NCBI GenBank assembly: GCA_038496675.1
Contig: CM076650.1
Coordinates: 15,895,846 to 15,959,845, forward strand
Direction of reading: 5' to 3'
Source: Rachycentron canadum
Taxonomy: Eukaryota; Chordata; Actinopteri; Carangiformes; Rachycentridae
Length of the DNA stretch: 64,000 bases
The notes under the pieces were generated by a model. It made no database searches, was not told the origin of the DNA, and saw only the letters and a list, made by a program, of their open reading frames with translations. Shown here in pieces: positions 48,651 through 59,690 of the stretch (the stretch's first letter is position 1; every line of letters starts with the position of its first letter). Position numbers and translations under genes: made by a program.

Positions 48651-51600
48651 AATTTCATGTGCCCACTTTCATCTTGTGCCCACTTTTCTAAAAACTCGAG
48701 AGAAAATATTTTTCAGAAATGCTGCATTGTATTCACATATAGATTCAACACATTGTGTGTTTACTGTTTACAATATGAAAATTTGTAAATATCTATATTG
48801 CATATACTACAATTGCAACATTGATTTTCAGTTTGATTTTCAGACAATACTGTTCAATACCATTAAAAACTGACCAGATATTTTATAACACAAATCCATG
48901 ATAATTGGAAATTTAAGCAGTGAAGTTTGAGTTTGACTCAATTGTCTCTCTTGTTGCATAGTCGTGTGTTACACTACACACAATCAAACATACTCATCTC
49001 AACAGTCCAATCCCAAAAAAGCCAAAGCTCCTTGTACAAAATATCTCCACAGCATCCCTGTAGTCACATGTCATGATTTTTGTTAAAGGTGCCCTCAGAG
49101 GATGACAAGCATTAAATCGAATACATTCATAAAATGAAGGTCAATTCAGTCTCTACCGAAGATCTAAGAATAATCATTTGCTAATTGTCTCTTTGCTCTT
49201 ATCTTGTTTCAAGTAGCCAATGATTCCTTGAAAAGAGAAAAGAAAAATAGAGAGGATGATGAAGGAGGAATGAAAAGCTGGTAGGCAGGCTAGCCTCAAG
49301 CTTCTATCCGCCCAGTGAGGGTGCTCAGCAGGCAGGCTGAGGAGATGAGGAGGCCCCTTTGAAAAGGATTGGAGTGAGTGCATCTTTTAACATTTATCCA
49401 ACACTTCCTTTCTGATGTCTGAATCAACCTTGAACACCCATCACTTCACACAATGACCAGATCACATAAGAAAGCAAACAAGCAAGACAGCAAGCAAGCA
49501 AGGAAGAGAGACAAAAAGACAGAGCGTGGCAATTACCTGAAGGGAGCTATCATGTGGAAAAACAGCAAAGTGAAGTGTTCAGAGGAGACCAAAAAATTCA
49601 CCAGTAAACGAAGATCATATGTTGAGTTGTACTGATCAAACTTCAGCCTCCAGGGTGAACATGAACCTGTGTTTTTATGTCAGCCAGGATTCCTGCGGGC
49701 CTCCCTGCTATCTGCTATACCACATATCCCCTGGTTTCTTCTTTGTGGTCAGAGTGTGACTCTAAGTAACTCTAAGTATATTTTCTCAAAGAGATCACGC
49801 TCTTTGGACAAAAAACTCAGATTCCTTCATCTTCCCTTACACGCTGCCTCTCTCAGAGTTTGTAAAATGCTTTTTCTGCACCTCATGTCTGATACAGTCT
49901 ACAAGCTAAATCTCTGGTGAAGTGAACAGAACCCATAGAGTCTCATTTTGTGTCCTGTTAATAGCTGCTTTGTCCATTTTATTGCAAATCTGTTGTGTTT
50001 TTTATTCTAGCATTAGCACTCCAACCATGCCACACAGGAAACCATTTTAGCTAATGCAAATATTTAATTATGTCATAATTAATCCAGCTGTTCTGTTGGC
50101 TATTATGGCATTGTGTAAAGGGTAGCAGTAGGACCCAATTGCAGCACACAAACAGACTGGCTGAGTTTTCTATGGGCTTTATTGCCAAACGTAGCTAGCA
50201 CACAACAGAGTAGGTAAGAAAGCAACACTTCAGTTCAAGGCAATAGTACTGTTGGCGGAGAGGTGTAGTCAGGGAGATAACAGATCCAGAACAAGGCAAG
50301 GCAAACCAGCCAGGGACAATCAGATGCATAGTCAGAGTAGGGAAGCCAGCAGGTCAAAATCCAAGGGGGAAAACACAGCCACAGGTAAACAGGACCACAG
50401 GACACAGGACAAAAACTCAGGAACAGAGGTCAGGAACAGAAGGCAGGTGGGTTACCAGAGTCAAGACGAAGATGGCAGATCAGAGATCAAGATCAATCTG
50501 GAGAAGAGTGCTGGAAAGTCAGGTGAACAATGAAGCAATACTGTGAAACACTGGATTTGTCCCTTTTACTTTTTCACTGCCTTCATGTTTCAGTTAATGA
50601 AAATAAAAGACCCTATAAATCTATGGTATATCTACACAGATGATTTATAAATTCACCTCTATGACCGAGCCTTTTTCATAGCAGTCATGACTTTTCACAG
50701 AAGGAAAAGCACAGGTTATACTAAGAATAAAAACCATACCTCTGTTCAAGTCAAGTGCCCCAGAAAGTCATGACAGTGTGAAAGTGATTGAGTATGCACA
50801 ATACAAAGACACTGAAACTGCAGCAGCTAAATGAAATTCAACCAACCATAATTGTATTATTTACACCTTTTCCTGCTATGACAAGTCAAAATGTCTTGTG
50901 TGGGAGAAAAGGCATATCCTCTAGATTCTCCTGCTTCAAAGCACATGAGTTGGACAAATGACATCTTTATCATTCTTAGTTAGTATATGGAGTTAGGTGA
51001 TCGCCAATCATTTCCAGCACAGCCCTGCCCACATTCAGATCTTCAGACACCAAAAAAAAAAAAAAAAACTGCTACACACCCAAGTGTTTTCACTAGTGAT
51101 GTACAATGCCACTATTTCCTTCCTTCAGTCAATATCTATATTTTGAAATAATCTCTCAGTTGTCACTAAAAATATGGGAGAAATTCATCATGCCCTCTAA
51201 TAAGGTTAAAGCTGCCATTGTTATTTGAGTATACATGACCTTCTTTTGTGCATTAGTTTATTTCCACCTATTTAATTAGATACATGTGGATGTGTTGAAT
51301 GTTATTGTTTCCAATGAGGCCTACATTTCTTTCTGAAATACTCGGACTGTAAAAATGACTGTACTTGCCATTACTTGTGATTCATTTTCTTAATCATGAA
51401 GTCAAATAGTTTAAAGCATTATCATAATCTTTAAATCCTTATATATAAACCTTATGTATGCAGACATATTGTTGATTTACCCATGTCAACATATAGTTCA
51501 CTTAACTGTTGTTATCTGTTGTGGTGTTCTCTATACCTGAAAGAGCAGTTGAGCCATCTCCAGCTGTTGTGTAGGACAATTATAAATAGATCTTGCAGAT

Positions 51601-52354
51601 CATGCAGAGTAGATAAACAAGATAAATCATGCAAGGTAATATAGAGACAACAAGAAGACAGCACTAATTTTAAAACTTTTTATACTGGCTGGAGTACAAG
51701 TAGCTGTAAGTGTACAAGTAGCACATCTGACTATTCAAAGACAAGGCACTAGGAATCACTTACTCATGCTTTCATCATCTCTGTCAGCATCATTCTGGGA
51801 TGCTCCACCACAACTAAAATACTTCAGTATTGCTGAGAAAGTAAATAGTGCTAGTTTAAATTGGTCTAAATCCGTTGGTAAACGATATTATTTACCAATA
51901 CAGTTTTAGCTTAGTGCGGATTTTTTGACCCTTAGATACTGTTATGTATTTTGCAGCCATTATCCATTGCATCATTAATAATCCCATAATGATTGCTCCT
52001 CCATTCATGTTTCAGAAAACAGAGTGTTTTCTTTAGGTTTGACATTATTCATTTATAGAGAAAATGCATTCAAAATCACTATATTATGATCTTGTGTAAT
52101 CTAAAATAGGAGAACATGACAGCCATTATCATTCCAATGAATTATGTTAAAAGAGGAAGATGCAGCAGTTGGTTTCATGAAACAATTTAGAGCCTAAATC
52201 AACACTGCCTGCAAACCACACAAAGTCAAACTAACATCACACATTCAACTCTGCATAGAGTATAGTAATCAGAAAACAAAAAAAACAAAGTGGTTTGCAA
52301 ATTTTAAAGTGTTAAAAAAAAATTACACATTCAGGCTCAAGAATGTGATATTAG
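48651..52354. other. Intergenic sequence; no gene recognised
   Basis: It holds the LTR-like repeat at 50110-50540, an AAGCAAGCAAG-type patch near 49470-49505 and a poly(A) run at about 51051-51068. Otherwise it appears unique and AT-rich. Confidence 0.6.
50110..50540 (-). repeat. LTR-like or non-autonomous repeat
   Basis: On the minus strand it ends with CAATAAAGCC followed by TGCAATTGGGTCC, the same order as the end of the 11541-11993 element (polyadenylation-like signal, then a GCATTTGAGTCC word). The body is rich in CAGG and AACAGG words typical of teleost repeats. Boundaries are approximate and the class is uncertain. Confidence 0.45.
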
Positions 52355-53370
52355 ATTACATTTACATTTGGCAGATGCTTTTATGAGGCAGATGACAACA
52401 ACCTGGACTGCAATTGCCTTGTTTGCAGGGATGGTGACAGCAGACGACATTCCTTGGAGGAATGCACTGGTCGAGAAGGAGCACAGGGCTGAGTTCAAGC
52501 GGATGGGTACAGGCCCAGAAGTCACTCTAAAGGCAAACATTAGTGAGTGTAACTTGATTCGGGCAACCATGGGTAGCCAGTGTAAGTCAATGAGTAGCAG
52601 AGTGACGTGCCCTTTTGACCAGACAGGCAGCTGCATTCTGGACAATCCGCAAGGGTTTCAGTGAGCCCAAAGGGAGGTCTGTCAGACAGTAATTGCCATA
52701 GTCAAGGCAAGAGATAACCAAGACCTTGACCAAGATCTGGGTGGCTTATTGGTCAGGTAAGGTCTGATTTCCCTGATGTTGCAAAGCAACATTGACCAAG
52801 ACATGAATGCAACATGGTCAGAGAGGCAATATTGGTCATCAAACATGACACCCAGGTTTCTTGCAACCTTGGTTGGGGTAAGACATGAAGAGGTGATTTT
52901 GATGTTGATATGGTGGTGAAAAGACTGATTGAGTTAGGGTTGGATTAATACAGGTTGACTAGGAGTTCAGTCTATGGGAGGTTTAGTTGAAGCAGATATG
53001 TCAGAGAGACAGGCTGAGATCCGTGAGAAGACAGTAGTGTCAGGTGGGAACAACAGGTATAGCTGGGTGTCACCAGCATAACAGTGATAGGAGAAGCCAT
53101 GTGAGCAGTTAATTGAACCCAAGCAGGTGATATCTATTGCAAAGAGGAGGGGTCCCAGAACCAAACTTTGTGGCACTGCAGTGAGGAGGGGCTGCACTAT
53201 GGACATTTGCCCTTACTGTGACACAGTGAGGTAGGACTTAAACCAAGAAAGGGCGTTGTCCAAGACGTCCATGTTAGAGAGTATAGATAGCAGGATGTGG
53301 TGGTTCACTGTATCAAAGGCAGCTGAGAAGTTCAGCAACAAAAGAACTGAGGAGTGACCTGAAGCTCTGG
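52355..53370 (-). mobile_element. L2-clade LINE fragment, reverse transcriptase, decayed
   Basis: The minus strand encodes pieces of a non-LTR reverse transcriptase in order: LLNFSAAFDTVNHHILLS, then VPQSLVLGPLLFAIDITCLG, HGFSYHCYAGDTQLYLLFPP, later DYGNYCLTDLPLG, and near the end LIDLHWLPMVARIKLHSLMF and FRVTSGPVPIRLNS. The 3' end shows GCATCTGCCAAATGTAAATG, the tail shared by many fish L2 elements. The catalytic YADD motif reads YAGD, and stops and frame changes break the frame. The 5' part is missing, as usual for truncated LINE insertions. Confidence 0.85.
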
Positions 53371-56300
53371 GTGGCTTCAGACTTCAGACTTAGTTCATAT
53401 TACCTTTGTTTGTTTCTTTTTTTCATCAACTTTCTTCTGTTTTATTTTTATTTTTCTATCCCCGATGGATGTATAATTTTAGATTTTCACAGTGCATCAC
53501 GCAAACCATTCACTCACTGCTGGAGGCGTCACCACCTACAGGGCAAAGGCTGTAATGGTTACGTACATCTAGGTTGCCAGCTGTGGCTCAAATAAATGTT
53601 ATGATCCTTTTCATTGTAAATATCTAAGGTTGCCAGGTCAGAGGTTATTACAGCCGGAAAGGCCACATTGGATTAGAAGGCTCCAGGTTGATTTGGCGGT
53701 GCACAATAGTAATAGAGATGATAAATGCACCTCTCCCAGTGTATAGAACAAGGAAAAAAGTCCATTTGCACTTTTCAATGTCATATTTTTCTGTTTTTAA
53801 TTCGATTACATGGATGGGTAGAGCAAAGTGTGCATGTGTGTGCATGTGCATGTGTGTGTGTGTGTGTGCGTGTGTTTGGTTGTTTAGTGATGTTTTGTTT
53901 CTGCCACCTGTCATCTTAGATATTTCAAGTATTGCCACAATGGATCATGATTGGTAAAGACTGCTTAAAACACACAGTACTGTTGGTGTCCCTTGAAATT
54001 GAAGTAACTAGATTTCTTTTGAGCAACTATTTTGGGCATGTGTAAGAATCACTTAGGAAGAGTGTAGAAAATCAGTAACTTCAGTAGATGTGGCAGGGAA
54101 ATGGGTTTACCAAAAAAATAAATAAATAAAATACAGCATCAAGTCAATCACTGGAATGTAGTAAACATCACATAAGAGGATTTACAGGAGGAATTTTTAG
54201 AGCCATGAAACGTCTCAGAAAATAAGCATAAAATCTCAAGTGATTCTTCAACTTGTTCCAACTCAAAGCACATTTATAACAATTTTCTGCTCTTAATGTT
54301 TTCTCCTCTTGATGAAATTTTATATGCAAACTCAAAGCATGTTCATGACCCATTTTGAGTACTGACCTCTGGTTTATGAAATACTGCAGCAAGACATGCT
54401 TCATGTATTGTTCAGGTTTAGTGTTCAGTGCACTGCTCAGAAAATATACATGCCTTTAATTAAAGAAAGAAAACAATTATTGTTATGAATCAGACTGTGT
54501 GGTTATGTGTGACTCTGTGTGTGTGGTATTATTCATACATGGACCCCAGGGACTCTTCTAAAGCGGAAAGGAGCTTTGATCAGCCCAAGGCAACATGGAG
54601 GGAGAAATAGTGGATTATAGATACAGTCGGACTAGAAAAACACACATGCACTACACTTCTAGCAGTCTTGGTTTGCCATGGTGTATTATCAGAAACAGGA
54701 CGGCTCGATCACTTTGATTCCTGCTCTCTGTCAGAAACTCTCTCATAATATACGTCTTTTCATGCACATTGTAAAATCAACACGAAATAAAAACAGAGTC
54801 ATGTAAACCTCCTGAGACGTGTGACAGACTTTGAAGATGTATTGACAGGATGAGACACAAATAGCCCAGCCATACATCTTTACATGGCAGCAAAGGTGGA
54901 TATAAGATGAGCCAATCTGAATGATAGCCAAATTACATATATTTACTTAACGCATAGCATTATATCCTCCAAAGTATTTATTTATAGTATAGTATGTTCT
55001 GGAGAATAATAAGATATTCTTATTAGAGTATTTGAGTGAAAGTCAATGTTTGAATGTCTAATTGAGGGGATCTGTGTTGTGCTGAAATCCAATCTGTTGT
55101 TTATCATTTATGGGTTTTACTTTTGTTCTATTAAACTACACAAGTTAAGTCCCTTTTTTTTAGTTTTGTCTCAAGAGTTGGTTACTCTCCTGGCTGACAG
55201 ACACATTAAACACCATTCTGAAGTAAGAGCTTGTTAGGCTCTACTGTTTTCATAGCTGTTTTTGAAAAAAGAAAAAAAAAAACTTCACTGCATCGATTGA
55301 ATTGTGCAAAATCACATGTACTTACACATGTCCCATAAGGAGATTACATTGCATATGGGACTAGTATAATTGCTGCTGAAAAAACAAATGATAATGTAGA
55401 GTACATAGTAGTTGTGTTCTGTTTGGTTATTCAACTCTTTGCTACTACTAAATGAAACAGTACTAACTAAAAAGGCAACAACATGGATAGCATGGATGCC
55501 AAATGCAAAAAGACATGACTTTTAACCACGTTACTGTAAATGCACCCAAGTTTGACATTTACATCTGACAACACACTACAGTAATTTGTCCACACAACAC
55601 TGAACAAGGCTAACTCTGCTTTTTTATAATCAGAGAATCAATTTGAACATAGCCCCACAGTGTGTTGCCCCAAAGATTTGCTATATTAATAAACAAATTA
55701 CCTATTCATAGCATACCCAGTGTATTTCAATTATCTTTGCAGCTCATGGGTGTTGATGTAAAGGTTGCCTTGGCTCTGGGCCACTTTTTGTTTATTCAAA
55801 GTTGATATTTTACATTCTCTTGAGGGGACCCTCATACAGGCCCCAGGCAGAGTCATTGTAATTGATACAAACATAAATGAAACTCATTGTAGGTGATTTT
55901 AACACAAGTGTTTAATTAGCTACTTTATGCATTACAGCCTCAGGCTATTTATTTGTACAGTATATATTCCCTGTAGATCCTCTGCCTTCAGCAGAAAACA
56001 GGGACAGCCAGTTGATGCAAATTTGCATTTTTTATTAAAAAGTCTTTAATAGACAGGACGTATGACTATACAATGTGACCGTAAGCACAGATGAGCATAA
56101 GACAGATGCAATATGCCACAACACATAAGCTCAAATCACACTTCATCATCTTGTGCTTTTATGGGTTTTACTTGCTGTATTTTGTAGCTGAGGTGCACTT
56201 TACCTGCAAACTGTATGTTTGAAGCATGAAGTAAAGGCTTATATATTTTGCAATGTGAAGAGGAGCTGGAGTCTCAAACAGCGTGTTCAAGCTTTTGCTA

Positions 56301-56429
56301 CATGCATTGTGCGCAGGTGGACGGCAGTGAAACCTGAAAAGTGATCATTACTGGTAATGTTTACATAATTCTGCAAGCTTGTCCTCTTTTTGCTTGCCCA
56401 CCTGACTCAGGAGACAAGTGTGCCACCAT
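53371..56429. other. Intergenic sequence; no gene recognised
   Basis: A GT-rich patch lies at 53830-53875 and a short AAAT run near 54115-54130. I see no other feature. Confidence 0.6.
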
Positions 56430-56565
56430 ACATAGACTGTGCATAAAAGAGGATGTGAAGCCAATACTGAAGTGTCTTAAAACTGCATTCTATATAATGA
56501 CCATCAGGGGGCGACTCCACTGGTTGCAAAAGGAAAAGATTATGTAGAAGTTTTTTCACTTCTGT
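56430..56565 (+). repeat. Fragment of a teleost repeat with CAGGGGGCGACTCCACTGGT
   Basis: The segment AATGACCATCAGGGGGCGAC followed by TCCACTGGTTGCAAAAGG and TATGTAGAAGT is a recognisable fish repeat phrase. The edges are approximate. Confidence 0.5.
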
Positions 56566-56592
56566 GTTGTCGAAAATTGCAGTGTTTAAATG

Positions 56593-58456
56593 TCAGGTGA
56601 TGGTGTGATCGCTAACAGTACAACAAATCTGAAGACCTGAAGACAAGTTCAGATTCACTACAGTTCCACTAACAGGGTGATTACTAAGTTGGAGGCTCCC
56701 ACTGTATGGTCTCTCCATTTTTTTTTGTACTGTATGTGGACTGTGGCTGGCATATTTTAATGATTGTTTAAAGATGAGGATCAAAAGTTGAGCTTTGGTC
56801 TCTGCATTTCTGATCACAGACTCTATGTACACAGTGACTCGATCCCCATTGAACAAACTAGCACTGACAACATCTCCAGTGATTTGGATGAAAGTTTTAA
56901 TAAGATTCAGAATAGAAAGAAAACTTAGTTCACCTGGAGCAACTGTCACAGATAGTATGAGAAACAATCAAAAGAAATATATTGAGATCTACAACATTTT
57001 CCCTCCAAGCAGTATCCAGTATGTCTGTGTAGAGAAAGACATCAGAGTGGAGTCACCTGACCTGCAGGATCAGATCCTCAGCTACAGCATTGTTCATTCT
57101 TCGCTCCAACCTTTGACAGTACACATCCAATTCCACTTACTGTACAATGTTTTTTCCACATCTCACAAGAGTCAGAAAGGTTTTGTGGGTGTGAGAACCT
57201 TTGCTTTAAGGTGACAAGAGCAGTATCTGTGAGGGTGGGAAAACTCCCTTCTGAGGCACTTTCTGATATCTCGCTTTGCTTGTATCTCTTTACTGTTACA
57301 GATAATCCCTCACGCCTATAAAGTCTCTTCACTGAGTTTCAGTTGACAACGTCTGGGCTCAGAAGGCTTTGGTCACTATGTTGATTTGGAAGAAAGGATA
57401 TCAAACAGTGAAACAGGCAAAGCCATGTTTCCACTTTCAGACAGATGCTTCTTGTTAACCCCATGATTTGTGGCTTCCCCTCTTTGAGCGGAGAGAGCCT
57501 CTGTCTCCATTCTCCTCCATCTTAATGAATAGCTTTGACACAGTATGTACCACATTGCCATGTTTATGAAAAAGCCTGTCTCTGTCAGATTCCTCACATA
57601 CTTCTAACAAATGGTCTTGAATAGAACGCACATGTTCTGCACAAACCCACAAAAGCTGACAAATGCCACGGAGGACACCACCTACATCACCAACAACAAA
57701 CTGAATGGCAGCCTTGACATTTGACTGCAGTCAGCTGATTGCTTGGTGGATTTCCCCCACTGCATAACAGCGCTCATGAATGCAAAAACCTTCTGCTTAT
57801 AGTAGCACTGCTGTGACAGGATATTATGTGTTTACTATAAGGCCACAAGCTCAACTTTGATATTGCATGATGACAGAATTTATAATCAACATGATGTGAA
57901 AAGTGTCTATTGGCCCTATTTTACACCCAGTTCAAAGTACAACACAGGTGTTTTTACTACTTTTGGACCAATGTATTTTCCACGTTCGTCTTAAAATGAG
58001 GTGTGATCAGGTGCAATGGCTGGTTGGCTTGCTGCTATCTTGAGACAGTAGAAAGCAAATATTACAATTACCAACAAAATCCTGTCTTAAGTCAGTGGTG
58101 TAGTACTTTACTGTTATTTTAAGGGCACACATGTCTGTCATGCACAATCTGAAAATGAGCTTCAGATGTTTGGATATGTCTGGTGGAACATACGAATACA
58201 GCTCATAAGAGGTTGGAGCATCCTTTGTGGTATGTCGTGTCTGACATCTGAGGCACTCTTTCTTACTATCCCCCATTGTTTCCCATAAAACAGCAACATT
58301 TGTCCACAGTTTCAAACTGAATTGAATCTTCTCATCATATAACAGCATATAAAATATTTTTAAGATTATTATTTGCACCATTACTTCTTTGCAGAGCTGT
58401 GCATAGCTTGTTGATTGCACCGAGCTGCTGCATGCATGTGGGGTGACTGGGCTCAC
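56593..58456 (-). pseudogene. Minus-strand run of open stretches, possible gene relic; unidentified
   Basis: Four minus-strand open stretches lie in order: 58456-58007 (149 codons), about 57735-57455 (an open frame from an AG at the upstream edge, including VCAEHVRSIQDHLLEVCEES and KLFIKMEENGDRGS), 57332-57078 (including TDTALVTLKQRFS and SDSCEMWKKHC) and 56967-56593. Their composition is less biased than most chance ORFs nearby, and the second stretch reads like an alpha-helical protein. I recognise no family, and stops and frame changes separate the pieces. The + strand has an overlapping 139-codon frame at 56795-57214, so the coding strand is unsure. This may be a decayed gene, a repeat-borne ORF or chance. 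Confidence 0.25.
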
Positions 58457-58885
58457 TGGTTAGTCACAACATGTAATCAGATCGATCTCAAATATAATCT
58501 TAATCTGTGAATTATAATAATCCACAAAAGTGCAAATGTACCTAGTTTTGAAAGAAAGTGGGAGATGCCATTCAGGTTTACCTTATGTTATGTACAAATA
58601 TGAAAGGCAACAATGTCTATGTCTTAGCAAAAGCTAAAAAGTTAGAAAGACAAAATGTTTTGAATCCAATGAACACATTCTTTCAAGTTCCTCTCCAGAC
58701 ATGTTTGAAACTATGTAAAAATGGCTTTCCTACATAAAAATGGCAAAACAAAACAAAAAAACTGGGGCTAGAAGCACATCTACTCTTACTTCCTCAGTGA
58801 TCTGGATCAGGCCTTGTGCTCCGCCCCCATCATTGCTTGCACTTGGCTGACAAATGAAACATGAGGCTGTATGAAGATGGTAAGT

Positions 58886-59270
58886 GCAGGAAACATCTGA
58901 GACACTGAGCCACACATTTGAGCCGCAGCCAGCAGACAGACTCTGGAGTTTGTTGACCAGTGAAGATTTAATTGTGCACCAAAATCAGCAACAAGAAGAT
59001 GGATCAGAACGGTAAGGGCAGTTATTTGTTTGTGTTGCTTGGAGACAGCAGCGGCTAATGCAGTGTTAGAGGCTGTGATAATGTACTGATTAGACTGCTA
59101 TGACCAGTGCAGATAAAGAAAGTCACTGTTAGAGGAAACACCTGAGACTCAACCACACATGTTGGGGCATCATACTCAGCAAAGGAATCATATCAGAATA
59201 GCAGACATATCAGAAAGGTAAGCATTGTAAACGTGTTGTTTGTTTGTTGACTTGTTCCTGGCAGCAGCTG
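58886..59270 (+). pseudogene. Two tandem exon-like units with splice donors; unidentified
   Basis: Unit 1 starts at 58889 (AGGAAACATCTGAGACACTG) and contains ATGGATCAGAACG followed by GTAAGG at 59012. Unit 2 starts at 59138 (AGGAAACACCTGAGACTCAA) and contains the parallel word ATATCAGAAAG followed by GTAAGC at 59219. After each donor come similar TTTGTTTG-rich stretches. The arrangement resembles a duplicated first exon (5' leader, start codon, donor) of a gene. No downstream coding exon was recognised before the window end. It may be a relic of a multigene-family leader exon or simply a repeat. Confidence 0.3.
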
Positions 59271-59319
59271 ATAGTGTAAGTGGTTGTGCTGATGCAAAGT
59301 CTGCAACCAAATGCAAAGG

Positions 59320-59690
59320 CTGCGCTTTCACACAACAATACAAACAAAACTCACTAGAAGGAGGTCAGGAACCAAACACGGGAGATCCTCAGTAAAAACA
59401 GGATCATCAACATACAGAAAATCTAAACGAGAGGAGGGGAAAAGGGCACAGAACAAAAAAACTTCAATAAAAACAAAAGACTAAATGCACACAATACAAT
59501 ATACAAAAGGGTGGGTAACAAGACACAGGTGTATCACATTAGAGCGGGGCAGACAATCACACTGGAGGGAAATAAGGGCAGGACAGGAAGTCAAATTCTG
59601 AAACGCACAAGGGAAGTTACTTCAAAATAAAACTGGAAACAAACCAAAAGTCCAAACCACAAGTTCAAAACAAAGTCCCCTCAGGGCAAA
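59320..59690 (-). repeat. Diverged copy of the same LTR-like repeat family
   Basis: It shares ordered words with the 11541-11993 insertion on the + strand: GACACAGGTG, a GGGGCAG-AATCA core, GGCAGGACAGGAAGT and TTCAAAATAAAAC. The edges are diffuse and target duplications were not found, so the coordinates are approximate. Confidence 0.55.

Noticed and set aside
50252..50533. 93-codon hydrophilic frame rich in Arg, Ser, Gln and Lys
   Set aside because: It lies wholly within an LTR-like repeat, and the composition reflects CAGG-type words in that repeat.
52368..52664. 98-codon + strand frame
   Set aside because: It is antisense to the L2-like reverse transcriptase tail, which carries the recognisable protein similarity.
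53371..53595. 74-codon + strand frame
   Set aside because: It is a hydrophobic low-complexity frame from T-rich sequence, with no homology recognised.
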